Assembly: GCF_001019615.1 (NCBI RefSeq)
Contig: NZ_JNBQ01000009.1
Location: forward strand, 47,961 to 111,960
Length of the DNA stretch: 64,000 bases
Source of the DNA: Cellulosimicrobium funkei
GTDB taxonomy: Bacteria > Actinomycetota > Actinomycetes > Actinomycetales > Cellulomonadaceae
Direction: 5' to 3'
Part shown: piece after piece, positions 1 through 7,878 of the stretch
How positions within the stretch are numbered: the stretch's first letter is position 1
Layout of the letters: the number at the start of each line of letters is the position of its first letter
Notes under the pieces: generated by a model
Seen by the model: the letters and a program-made list of their open reading frames with translations, nothing else
Told to the model about the DNA's origin: nothing
The model's database searches: none
Program-made: the position numbers and the translations under genes

Positions 1-1318
1 CGGGGTCCCGCGCGTCGGTGAGCTCGCGCCACATCGGCGTGAACCCGGGCGTCCCGGTGAACATCGCGCCGTCGGAACGCGCCTCGACGTCCTGCACGCC
101 GCTGAACGCGCCCTGCATCCCGAACGACCCGAGCGAGATGCCGAACGCGAGCAGCCGCGGGCGGTCGTCCTCGGGGAGCTCCGACCAGCGGTCGTACACC
201 GCCTCGAACAGCGCCTTGCCGGCCGCGGGCGGGGTCGACCGGTCGCCGACGAAGCTGATCCAGCTCGGCAGGTAGGAGTACTGCATGCTCGCGATCGCGG
301 TGTCGCCGCCGTGCATGAGCTCGAGCGCCTCCACCATGCCCGGGTCGACCCAACCCGTCCCGGTCGTGGTCGCGACGACGAGGACCGACCGGTCCCACGC
401 GTCGGTGCGGTCGAGCTCGTCGACGACGCGTGCCGCCGTGGCGTCGAGGTCGCCGTCGGGATCGAGGCCGGCGTAGGCATGGATCGGCTCGCGCACGTCC
501 GCGGGGTCGACGACGTCGCCCGCCTCGGCGAACGCGCTCAGCTCGTCGACGGTCGGGCCGGACACGACGAACTTGCGACCCTCCGCGCCGAGCGAGCCCC
601 ACGTCTCGGGGGACGCGTCCGACCCGGACCGCTCGGGCTGGACGGGGGGCGACAAGCGCGGGTCGACGTCGGCGTTCGCGGTCGCGTAGATCGAGTTCAG
701 CGCGCTGAGCGCACCCGACCAGATGACGCCGTTGAACACCAGGACGACGACCACGGCGACGACGACGCCGCTGACGAACCGGGCCACGGGCGCGGGCACG
801 ACGTTGTCGACGACGAGGCTGAGCCAGCGCGCGAGGCGCCGTAGACCACGGCCGACCTGGAGCACGAGCAGCGCGACGGCGAGCGCCACGAGCATCGTGA
901 CGACCTCGCGCCCGGGCACGTCCTCGGACATGCCGAACAGGTGCCGCAGCTCGATCTGGCGGCGCGCGCCGAGGACGAGCGAGAGGGGCACGAGCATGAC
1001 GGTCGCCCCGGCCAGCACCCACCACGCGACCCGGCTCGCGCGCGCCGTCCACCGGATGCGCAGCCCGACCTTGACCGCGAACCACTCGACGAACGCCCCG
1101 ACGCCGTACCCGCCGACCGCGCTCACGCCCGAGATCACGGCCTGGTAGTACCAGGCGCGCGGGATGAGCGACGGGGTGAACGACAGGCAGAACCACAGCA
1201 GCGCGAGCACCAGACCGGTCGCCGAGAACCGCCGCAGCCACCGCCCCCACACGCCGTGCCGGGGCCGCTCCTCGTCGACGGGCTCAGGGGCGCGGGTCTC
1301 CGTCACGGTGGGCTGCAC
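1..1318 (-). CDS. Membrane alpha/beta-hydrolase family protein (Abhydrolase_9 type), 3' end cut by window edge
   Basis: Reading leftward from a GTG at 1318, the protein opens with a short charged tail, then a hydrophobic segment ending in FTPSLIPR and YYQAVISG, the hallmark N-terminal membrane region of the two-domain Abhydrolase_9_N/Abhydrolase_9 family. Several further membrane segments follow in the first ~200 residues. The soluble C-terminal part has TGWVDPG, MQYSYLPSW and a nucleophile elbow GISLGSFG (G-x-S-x-G). The gene runs off the left edge, so the catalytic histidine is not seen. It is known in actinobacteria as a membrane-anchored hydrolase of unknown substrate. No strong Shine-Dalgarno is visible and a second GTG lies four codons in, so the start is uncertain. 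It is separated by 67 bp from the end of the operon upstream and may or may not be co-transcribed. Confidence 0.8.
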   Translation of the reverse strand, partial: MQPTVTETRAPEPVDEERPRHGVWGRWLRRFSATGLVLALLWFCLSFTPSLIPRAWYYQAVISGVSAVGGYGVGAFVEWFAVKVGLRIRWTARASRVAWWVLAGATVMLVPLSLVLGARRQIELRHLFGMSEDVPGREVVTMLVALAVALLVLQVGRGLRRLARWLSLVVDNVVPAPVARFVSGVVVAVVVVLVFNGVIWSGALSALNSIYATANADVDPRLSPPVQPERSGSDASPETWGSLGAEGRKFVVSGPTVDELSAFAEAGDVVDPADVREPIHAYAGLDPDGDLDATAARVVDELDRTDAWDRSVLVVATTTGTGWVDPGMVEALELMHGGDTAIASMQYSYLPSWISFVGDRSTPPAAGKALFEAVYDRWSELPEDDRPRLLAFGISLGSFGMQGAFSGVQDVEARSDGAMFTGTPGFTPMWRELTDARDP

Positions 1319-1385
1319 ATCGCGAGCGTAGGCGAGGCGCCTCGAACCGTCCCCTCGAACTGGCCGCGGCCTCGCCGAGGGGCGG

Positions 1386-2615
1386 TCAGGCCTCCAGGAG
1401 CAGCGCCTCGCCCTGGCCCCCGCCGCCGCACAGCCCGACGGCGACGCGCCCGCCACCACGGCGCGCGAGCTCGTGCGCCGCGTGGACCGCGAGGCGGGCA
1501 CCGGACGCACCGATGGGGTGGCCGAGCGAGATGCCGCCACCGTGCACGTTGACGACGTCCGGCGAGACGCCGAGCACGCGCGTGGACACCGCGACGACGG
1601 TCGCGAACGCCTCGTTGATCTCGACGAGGTCGAGGTCCTCGACCGTCCACCCGGCCCGGTCGAGGGCCTGGCGGATCGCGCGCGCGGGCTGGGAGTGCAG
1701 CGACGTGTCCGGGCCGGCGACCTGGCCCCAGGCCCGCACGGTCGCGAGCACGGGCGCGCCCGCGGACTCGGCCCGGGCGCGGGTCGTCAGCACGAGCGCG
1801 GCGGCGCCGTCGGAGATCTGCGACGCGTTGCCCGCGGTGATGGTGCCCTCGGGGTCGAACGCGGGTCGCAGGCGCGCGAGGCCCTCGACGCTCGTGTCGG
1901 GGCGCACGCCCTCGTCGTCGCGCACCTCGACCGGCTCGCCTCGGCGCTGCGGGACGCTCACGGGCGCGAGCTCGGCGTCGAACAGGCCGTCCTTCGCCGC
2001 GGCCGCGGCGCGCTGGTGCGAGGCCGCCGCGACGGCGTCCTGCTCCTCGCGCGACACGAACACGTCGCCGCTGTTGGTGCGCTCGGTCGAGACGCCCATG
2101 GAGGCGCGGTCGAACGCGTCGGTGAGCCCGTCGCGCACGACGGCGTCGACGAGCGTCGCGTCGCCGAACGCGAACCCGGCGCGCGAGCCGGGCAGCAGGT
2201 GCGGCGCGTTGGTCATGGACTCCTGGCCGCCGACGAGCACGACCTCGGCCTCGCCGGAGCGGATCATCCGCGTCCCGTCGATGACGGCGGTCAGGCCGGA
2301 CAGGCACACCTTGTTCACCGTCACGGCGGGCACGTCCCAGCCGATGCCGGCGCCTGCGGCCGTCTGGCGCGCGGGGTTCTGCCCCGCCCCGGCCTGGAGC
2401 ACCTGGCCGAACACCACGGCGTCGACGGCGTCCGCGCCGAGGCCCGAGCGCTCGATCGCGGCGCGTGCGGCGACGGCGCCGAGCTCGACCGCGGTCAGCG
2501 CGGCGAGCGAGCCCTTGAGCCGCCCCTGCGGGGTGCGGGCTGCGGCGACGATCACGACGTCGTCCGGGCGGGCGGCGGGAGAGACATCGGGGGAGACGGG
2601 GGTGGTGGTGCTCAC
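1386..2615 (-). CDS. atoB: Acetyl-CoA C-acetyltransferase (thiolase)
   Basis: A 409-residue thiolase of normal length. The acylated cysteine is C104 in NKVCLSG. The NEAFA and GHPIGASG motifs carry the catalytic histidines, and CGGGGQGEA near the C-terminus carries the second catalytic cysteine. SMTNAPHLLPG is typical of actinobacterial acetoacetyl-CoA thiolases. It starts at a GTG that overlaps the stop of the preceding hydrolase gene (GTGA), so translation is coupled. It is the last gene of the 13-gene operon. With the CoA-transferase and 3-hydroxybutyrate dehydrogenase upstream, the inferred job is cleavage of acetoacetyl-CoA into two acetyl-CoA. A beta-ketoadipyl-CoA thiolase is an alternative, but no aromatic-ring genes lie nearby. 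Confidence 0.92.
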   Translation of the reverse strand: MSTTTPVSPDVSPAARPDDVVIVAAARTPQGRLKGSLAALTAVELGAVAARAAIERSGLGADAVDAVVFGQVLQAGAGQNPARQTAAGAGIGWDVPAVTVNKVCLSGLTAVIDGTRMIRSGEAEVVLVGGQESMTNAPHLLPGSRAGFAFGDATLVDAVVRDGLTDAFDRASMGVSTERTNSGDVFVSREEQDAVAAASHQRAAAAAKDGLFDAELAPVSVPQRRGEPVEVRDDEGVRPDTSVEGLARLRPAFDPEGTITAGNASQISDGAAALVLTTRARAESAGAPVLATVRAWGQVAGPDTSLHSQPARAIRQALDRAGWTVEDLDLVEINEAFATVVAVSTRVLGVSPDVVNVHGGGISLGHPIGASGARLAVHAAHELARRGGGRVAVGLCGGGGQGEALLLEA

Positions 2616-3763
2616 GGCTGGACCTCCAGGGGTGCGGACGGCGGTGTCTGCGCGGGCGCCGGGGGTGTGGTGCCCGCTCGTACGGTGGTCGTGCCGGCGA
2701 CGGCGTCGTCCACGAGCCCGAGCAGGAGCCCGAGGAACACGTCCGGCTCCTCGAGGTGGGGGCTGTGCCCGACGCCGGGCCGCACCTCTTCACGGTACCG
2801 CCCGCCCGCGGCGGCGTAGGCGTCGAGGACGGCCCGGGTCTGGGCGACCATCGGCTGCGGCGGGTGCGTCTCGGCGCCCGGCCAGCCGGGGACGGCGCCG
2901 AGCGCGCCGAGCTGCGCGAGATCGAACAGCGACGCGTCCGAGACGATCGCGTCGGCGTCGCCGCGCACCCACAGCACGGGCGCCGTGGCGCCCGAGGCGG
3001 CGAAGCCCGAGAGGTCGCAGTAGCGCGCGCTGATCGCGTTGTTCATGCCGCGCGTCCCGGGGGCCACGCCGGGCCAGGTGTCGGAGGTCGTCCGGTCGCC
3101 CGGGTAGTTGCCGTCGCCCGTGCGCGTCGAGAGCACGGAGTCGAGCAGCAGCTCCTCCAGGGCGCCGAGCGGCTCGCCGAGCGAGGCCGGGTCGGCGACG
3201 TAGAACCGGCGCAGCACGTCGCGGGGCGACCCGGCGTCCTCGCTGCGGTCGCCCGCGGCGAGCGCCGCGACGAACGTGGGGTTGGCCGTCCCGCCGCCGG
3301 AGCCCGCGAAGTCGGCCGAGAGCGGCGTGCCGTCCACGTCGCGCGTGCCGCCGAACCCGTACGGCGACATGGGCGCCTCGAGGAGGACCGCGTCGAACAG
3401 GTCGGGCCGGTCGATCGCGAGCTGGAGCACGACCCCCGCCCCGGCGGAGTGCGCGACCGCGACGAGCGGGTGCGCGAGGTCGAGCGCGTCGACGACCGCC
3501 GCGACGTCCTCCGCGTAGTCGCGCACGCCGCGCGTCGCGTCGACGGGCCGGACCTCGGCGTCGCCGTACCCGCGCAGGTCGACGGCGACGCCGCGCACGT
3601 CGGCGGGGAGCGCGCGCAGCAGCGGGTCGAAGAACGCCGACGACGAGCAGTTGCCGTGCACGAGCAGGACCGTGGCCCGCACGTCGCCGTCGGCCACGAC
3701 CTCGCGCACGTGCTCGCGCCCGCGCGGGATTGGGACGTCGCGGCGCAGCACGTCGCGCGTCAC
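2612..3763 (-). CDS. Alpha/beta hydrolase with Ala-His-Ser-Ala-Gly nucleophile box
   Basis: A 383-residue hydrolase starting at a GTG overlapping the stop of the CoA-transferase B gene. [10 protein letters not shown] (oxyanion region, around residues 33-42) precedes AHSAG at 104-108, with S106 as likely nucleophile. The first glycine of the usual G-x-S-x-G is alanine. [10 protein letters not shown] near the C-terminus supplies the histidine. A segment rich in Gly/Asp ([18 protein letters not shown]) between the elbow and the His suggests an unusual lid. Alanine in the first position of the box is known from the PHB depolymerase PhaZ7 of Paucimonas lemoignei (AHSMG). With the neighbours this suggests, but does not prove, a 3-hydroxybutyrate dimer or oligomer hydrolase. 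It has no signal peptide, so it should act in the cytoplasm. Confidence 0.8.
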   Translation of the reverse strand: MTRDVLRRDVPIPRGREHVREVVADGDVRATVLLVHGNCSSSAFFDPLLRALPADVRGVAVDLRGYGDAEVRPVDATRGVRDYAEDVAAVVDALDLAHPLVAVAHSAGAGVVLQLAIDRPDLFDAVLLEAPMSPYGFGGTRDVDGTPLSADFAGSGGGTANPTFVAALAAGDRSEDAGSPRDVLRRFYVADPASLGEPLGALEELLLDSVLSTRTGDGNYPGDRTTSDTWPGVAPGTRGMNNAISARYCDLSGFAASGATAPVLWVRGDADAIVSDASLFDLAQLGALGAVPGWPGAETHPPQPMVAQTRAVLDAYAAAGGRYREEVRPGVGHSPHLEEPDVFLGLLLGLVDDAVAGTTTVRAGTTPPAPAQTPPSAPLEVQP

Positions 3764-4464
3764 GACGGCGTCCCGGCGGCCTGCGTGGACGGCCCCGGAC
3801 CGGCGTCGGCGACGTCGAGCGGGGCGTCGTCGAGCGCGACGACGAGGTCGGGCTCGGTCGCGGCGCGCACGTCGTCGACGCTCACGCCGGGCGCGGTCTC
3901 GCGCAGCACGAGGCCGTCGGGCGTCACGTCGATCACCGCGAGATCGGTGATGATCCGATGCACGACGCCCCGCCCGGTGAGGGGCAGCGAGCACGAGCAC
4001 AGGAGCTTGGGCGACCCGTCGCGCGCGACGTGCTCCATGAGGACGATCACGCGGCCCGCCCCGTGCACGAGGTCCATCGCGCCGCCGGGACCCTTGACCA
4101 TCTTGCCGGGGATCATCCAGTTGGCGAGGTCGCCCGTCTCGGAGACCTGCATGCCGCCGAGGATCGCGGCGTCGATCTTGCCCCCGCGGATCATGCCGAA
4201 GCTCAGCGCGGAGTCGAAGAACGCGGCGCCCGGCAGGACGGTGACAGTCTCCTTGCCCGCGTTGATGAGGTCGGGGTCGACGGCGTCCTCGGTCGGGTAC
4301 GGCCCGACGCCGAGGATCCCGTTCTCCGACTGGAGCACGAGGTGCTTGTCCTCCGGCACGTAGTTGGGCACGAGCGTCGGCAGGCCGATGCCGAGGTTGA
4401 CGTACCAGCCGTCCTGGAGCTCGCGCGCGGCGCGCGCGGCCATCTCGTCACGGGTGAGCGGCAC
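3760..4464 (-). CDS. scoB: 3-oxoacid CoA-transferase, subunit B
   Basis: A 234-residue beta subunit of a family I CoA-transferase. The N-terminus ([16 protein letters not shown]), [13 protein letters not shown] and the catalytic glutamate E47 in SENGILG are all present. [19 protein letters not shown] and GPGGAMDLV are also classic. A GTG three bases after the subunit A stop is chosen because family members begin just before TRDEMA; an internal ATG at 4443 would remove that conserved start. The enzyme moves CoA from succinyl-CoA to acetoacetate. Beside a 3-hydroxybutyrate dehydrogenase and a thiolase, this is the expected ketone-body activation step. 3-oxoadipate is the alternative substrate in this family. 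Confidence 0.92.
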   Translation of the reverse strand: MPLTRDEMAARAARELQDGWYVNLGIGLPTLVPNYVPEDKHLVLQSENGILGVGPYPTEDAVDPDLINAGKETVTVLPGAAFFDSALSFGMIRGGKIDAAILGGMQVSETGDLANWMIPGKMVKGPGGAMDLVHGAGRVIVLMEHVARDGSPKLLCSCSLPLTGRGVVHRIITDLAVIDVTPDGLVLRETAPGVSVDDVRAATEPDLVVALDDAPLDVADAGPGPSTQAAGTPS

Positions 4465-4467
4465 GGC

Positions 4468-5352
4468 TCAGCCCTCCTTCGTGCTGGTCGCGGTGCCCGA
4501 CGACGCGGGCGTGTGCTGGTCGGTCGCGGCGGCCGGGCGCACGGTGCGGCGCTCGATGCGCTTGGGCGCGTCCGGGCCGACCTCGACGACGCGGTGCACG
4601 AACACGCCGGGCAGGTGCACCTCGTCGGGGTCGATGTCGCCGGGTTCGACGAGCTCCTCGACCTGGGCGACGCACACGCGGCCCGCCATCGCGGCGAGCG
4701 GCGAGAAGTTGCGCGCCGAGCGGTGGAACACGAGGTTGCCGTGCCGGTCGCCGCGCAGGGCGTGCACGAGCGCGAAGTCCGTGGCGATCGCGTCCTCGAG
4801 CACGAACTCGGCCTCGTCGGCGTACGACCCGTCGCGGCCGCGCGGGCCCACGCCGAACGTGCGCACCTCCTTGGGCGCGCTGGCCTGCGCCACGCCGCCC
4901 GCGCCGTCGTACCGCTGGGGCAGGCCGCCCTCGGCGACCTGCGTGCCGACGCCCGTGCGCGTCCAGAAGCCGGCGATCCCGGAGCCGCCGGCGCGCAGCT
5001 TCTCGGCGAGCGTCCCCTGCGGCGTGAGCTCGAGCTCGAGCTCGCCCGAGAGGAACTGCCGCTCGAACTCCTTGTTCTCCCCGACGTACGAGCTCGTCAT
5101 CTTGCGGATGCGGCCCGCCCCGAGCAGGACGCCCAGACCCCAGTCGTCGACGCCGCAGTTGTTGCTCACGACCCACAGGTCGCGCGTGCCCTGCGCGAGC
5201 AGCGCCTCGATGAGCGCGATGGGGTTGCCGCACAGGCCGAACCCGCCGACGGCGAGCGACGCGCCGTCGGGCACGTCCGCGACGGCCTCGGCCGCGGACG
5301 CGACCACCTTGTCCAGCCCGGTCCCTCGTGGGGACGCGATCGTGGGGCTCAT
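4468..5352 (-). CDS. scoA: 3-oxoacid CoA-transferase, subunit A
   Basis: A 294-residue alpha subunit. The glycine-rich CoA-transferase signature GGFGLCGNP is at residues 36-44, followed by VVSNNCGVDDWGLG, KMTSSYVGENKEF and FWTRTGVGTQVAEGG, as in succinyl-CoA:3-oxoacid CoA-transferases. The C-terminal ~45 residues beyond VHLPGVFVHRVVEV are Thr/Ala-rich and longer than needed. Translation starts at an ATG overlapping the stop of the upstream hydrolase gene (ATGA). It works as a complex with the next gene's product. Confidence 0.92.
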   Translation of the reverse strand: MSPTIASPRGTGLDKVVASAAEAVADVPDGASLAVGGFGLCGNPIALIEALLAQGTRDLWVVSNNCGVDDWGLGVLLGAGRIRKMTSSYVGENKEFERQFLSGELELELTPQGTLAEKLRAGGSGIAGFWTRTGVGTQVAEGGLPQRYDGAGGVAQASAPKEVRTFGVGPRGRDGSYADEAEFVLEDAIATDFALVHALRGDRHGNLVFHRSARNFSPLAAMAGRVCVAQVEELVEPGDIDPDEVHLPGVFVHRVVEVGPDAPKRIERRTVRPAAATDQHTPASSGTATSTKEG

Positions 5353-6410
5353 GCCGTGACCTCCTCGTCACTCGCCGGTCCGGGTCCGCCGCTCGTGACG
5401 GCGGCCAGGGCTCGCAGGGTCTCGCCCGCGACGGCCTCGACGCCGGGCGGGCTCATGATGATCGTGTAGTGATTGATACCCGCTACGTCGCGGGTGCGCA
5501 GCCCCGGCAGCCGCTCGCGCCACGCGGCGAGGTGCTCGGGGGAGTAGAGCGCGTCGGGCTCGTCGAGCAGGCCGCGCGGCGCGCGCAGCAGCACGAGCGG
5601 CACGTCGAGCGGGCGGTCGCCGGTGAGCGCGTCCGCGAGCGGGCCGCCCTCGTAGAGCTCGAGCGAGTCGGCCGAGACCGCAGTCCCGGACGACGCCGGG
5701 CGCAGCGCGGGCGCCTCGCCGACGAGGTCGTAGTCGACGTACCCGGCGACGACGTCGCCCCAGGGCTCGTCCCACGCACTCGCGAACGCGGGGTGCGCGC
5801 GCCAGAAGCCGCGGTACTCCTCGCGGTCCGCGAACGTGCGCTCGAGTCGCTCGACGGCGGGGCCGAGCAGGGCGCGCAGGACCTCGTCGTGCGTCGCGTC
5901 GGGCGCGAGCCCGGTGGGCGGCGGGAGCGGGATGCCGCCGTCGACGAGCACGAGCCGGGAGACGCGGCCGGGGTGGCGGTGCGCGAGCACGACCGACACG
6001 AACGCGCCCATCGAGTGCCCGAGCGCGACGACGCTCCCGATCCCCAGCGCGTCGAGCACCGCGGCGAGGTCGTCGGCGTGCGCGCCCATGCCGTACGGGC
6101 CGGGCAGGGCGTTGCTCCGGCCGCGCCCCCGCAGGTCGGGCGCGACGACGCGCACGCCCGGGAGGGCCGCGACGACCGCCGGCCACGCGCGGTGCGACGC
6201 CGTGATGCCGTGCACGGCGAGGACGGTCGGGACGGCGTCGGGCGCGGGGGGCGCGCCGCCGTCGGGCCGGGCGCCGGGCTCGGGTGCGTGCGGACCGACC
6301 GGGTCCCACACGCCGACGCGCAGCCGCCCGCCCGCGACGGGGACGTCGAGCGTCGCGTAGGTGTGGGTCGCGGCGGTGACGTCGTCCGGCGCGGTCGTCG
6401 CCGCGGTCAC
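5349..6410 (-). CDS. Alpha/beta hydrolase, esterase/lipase type
   Basis: A 353-residue hydrolase from a GTG that overlaps the stop of the dehydrogenase gene. AVHGITASH (H68-G69) forms the oxyanion loop, DLRGRGRS is the usual strand 4 motif, and GHSMG at 131-135 is the nucleophile elbow with S133. A histidine in GINHYTII near the C-terminus completes the triad. There is no signal peptide, so the protein is cytoplasmic. The substrate cannot be read from sequence. Its position between the 3-hydroxybutyrate dehydrogenase and the CoA-transferase suggests hydrolysis of imported hydroxyacid esters or oligomers. Confidence 0.83.
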   Translation of the reverse strand: MTAATTAPDDVTAATHTYATLDVPVAGGRLRVGVWDPVGPHAPEPGARPDGGAPPAPDAVPTVLAVHGITASHRAWPAVVAALPGVRVVAPDLRGRGRSNALPGPYGMGAHADDLAAVLDALGIGSVVALGHSMGAFVSVVLAHRHPGRVSRLVLVDGGIPLPPPTGLAPDATHDEVLRALLGPAVERLERTFADREEYRGFWRAHPAFASAWDEPWGDVVAGYVDYDLVGEAPALRPASSGTAVSADSLELYEGGPLADALTGDRPLDVPLVLLRAPRGLLDEPDALYSPEHLAAWRERLPGLRTRDVAGINHYTIIMSPPGVEAVAGETLRALAAVTSGGPGPASDEEVTA

Positions 6411-7183
6411 CGGGCGCTCCAGCCGCCGTCGATCGTCCAGGACGCCCCCGAGACCATCGACGCGTCCGGGCCGGTCAGCCAGCCGACGAGCGACGCGACC
6501 TCCTCCGGCTCGACGAGCCGCTTCACCGCGGACTCGGCGAGGAGCACGGTCGCGAGCACCTCGGACTCGGGTATGCCGTGCACGCGCGCCTGGTCGGCGA
6601 TCTGCTTCTCCACGAGCGGCGTGCGCACGTACCCGGGGTTGACGCACACGCTCGTCACGCCGTGCGGGCCGCCCTCGAGCGCCGTCACCTTGGACAGACC
6701 CTCCAGGCCGTGCTTCGCGGACACGTACGCCGACTTGAACGGCGACGCGACGAGGCCGTGCACGGACGAGACGTTGACGACGCGACCGAACCCGCGCGCG
6801 TACATCCCCGGCAACGCGGCGCGGACCAGCAGGAACGGCGCCTCGAGCATGATCGCGTGGAGCAGGCGGAAGTCGTCGGGGCGGAAGTCCTCGATGGGGC
6901 TCACGCGCTGCACGCCCGCGTTGTTGACGAGCACGTCGACGTCGAGCGTGAGGGCGTCGAGCGCGCGCGTGTCGGCGAGGTCGACGACCCACGCCTCGCC
7001 GCCGAGCTCGTCCGCGAGGCGCTTCGCGCCGTCGGGGTCGACGTCGGCGACGGTCACGTGCGCGCCGCGAGCGGCGAGTTCGCGCGCGCACGCGGCGCCG
7101 ATGCCGCTCGCGCCGCCCGTGACGAGCGCGCGGCGCCCGGCGAGGGTCGGAGCGGTGCCGGGGACGGTGGCGGGGACGGTCAT
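6407..7183 (-). CDS. bdhA: 3-hydroxybutyrate dehydrogenase (SDR family)
   Basis: A 258-residue classical short-chain dehydrogenase. The NAD-binding GGASGIG is at residues 23-29 and NNAG at 87-90. Catalytic S140, Y153 and K157 lie in VNVSSVHGLVASPFKSAYVSAK. The stretches VSPIEDF, LPGMYARGFGRV and NPGYVRTPLVEKQIADQA closely match known D-3-hydroxybutyrate dehydrogenases, which makes the specific call better than a generic SDR. It oxidises 3-hydroxybutyrate to acetoacetate with NAD+. The ATG at 7183 overlaps the TetR stop. It is the key enzyme linking this operon to PHB and ketone-body use. Confidence 0.9.
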   Translation of the reverse strand: MTVPATVPGTAPTLAGRRALVTGGASGIGAACARELAARGAHVTVADVDPDGAKRLADELGGEAWVVDLADTRALDALTLDVDVLVNNAGVQRVSPIEDFRPDDFRLLHAIMLEAPFLLVRAALPGMYARGFGRVVNVSSVHGLVASPFKSAYVSAKHGLEGLSKVTALEGGPHGVTSVCVNPGYVRTPLVEKQIADQARVHGIPESEVLATVLLAESAVKRLVEPEEVASLVGWLTGPDASMVSGASWTIDGGWSAR

Positions 7184-7878
7184 CGCGCGTCTCCTTCGGT
7201 GTCGGTCGAGGTGGCGGGCCCGGTCCCGGTCGGTGGAGCGGTCCGCGGCGCGGCGAGCGCGCGCTCGATGAACTGCATGGTCTGCTCGAACACGTGCGGG
7301 GGGACCTCGGCGGCCGCGGTGTCGTACGACGGCGGCTCCGCGCCCTCGTCCCAGCGCCCGCCCCACAGCACCCAGCGCATCCCGACGATCTCGCCGATGC
7401 CCATGAGCGCCCAGGCGGCGACCTCCGGGTCGACGTCGGGGCCGACCTCGCCGTTCGCGCGCGCCTTGTCGAGCCCGGTCATGTAGCCCTCGACGATGCG
7501 CGCGTAGTGGCGGCGCAGCGCCCCGGGCGAGACGAACTCGGCCTGCCGCACGATCCGGTAGAGCGCAGGGTGCTCGGCAGTGAAGCGGAAGAACGCCTCG
7601 AAGCCCGCGCGCTCGGCGGCCAGGCGCGTCGTCGTCTGCGAGCTCGCCTCGATCATCGCGTGCCGCACGCGGCGGTTGAGGTCGTCGACGAGCTCGTCGA
7701 ACACGTCGATCTTCGACTCGAAGTACAGGTAGAACGTGCCCTGCCCGACGCCCGCGGACTCGGTGATCTTCACGATCGACGCGTCGTGGTACCCGACCTC
7801 GGCGAACACCTGCTCGGCCGCGGCAAGGATCTTCGCCCGCGTGCGGTTGCCGCGGGCGGTGCGGGGCTGGGTGCTCAT
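7180..7878 (-). CDS. TetR family transcriptional regulator
   Basis: A 232-residue regulator. An N-terminal helix-turn-helix (around residues 13-60: TRAKILAAAEQVFAEVG, then ITESAGVGQGTFYLYFESK) is standard TetR. The C-terminal ligand domain contains FEAFFRFTAEHPALYRIVRQAEFV, the pattern of the subgroup often found with fatty-acid or acyl-CoA genes. It lies inside the catabolic operon, overlapping both neighbours by 4 bp, so it is made with the enzymes it presumably controls. Its natural target would be the divergent promoter region at 14280-14538. The ligand is unknown; a CoA ester of the pathway is a reasonable guess. Confidence 0.9.
   Translation of the reverse strand: MSTQPRTARGNRTRAKILAAAEQVFAEVGYHDASIVKITESAGVGQGTFYLYFESKIDVFDELVDDLNRRVRHAMIEASSQTTTRLAAERAGFEAFFRFTAEHPALYRIVRQAEFVSPGALRRHYARIVEGYMTGLDKARANGEVGPDVDPEVAAWALMGIGEIVGMRWVLWGGRWDEGAEPPSYDTAAAEVPPHVFEQTMQFIERALAAPRTAPPTGTGPATSTDTEGDAR

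Noticed and set aside
1386..7183. Beta-ketoadipate (pcaIJFD) pathway for aromatic degradation
   Set aside because: CoA-transferase, thiolase and hydrolases would fit, but the dehydrogenase is clearly 3-hydroxybutyrate type, a PHB depolymerase is next door, and no ring-cleavage genes are present.
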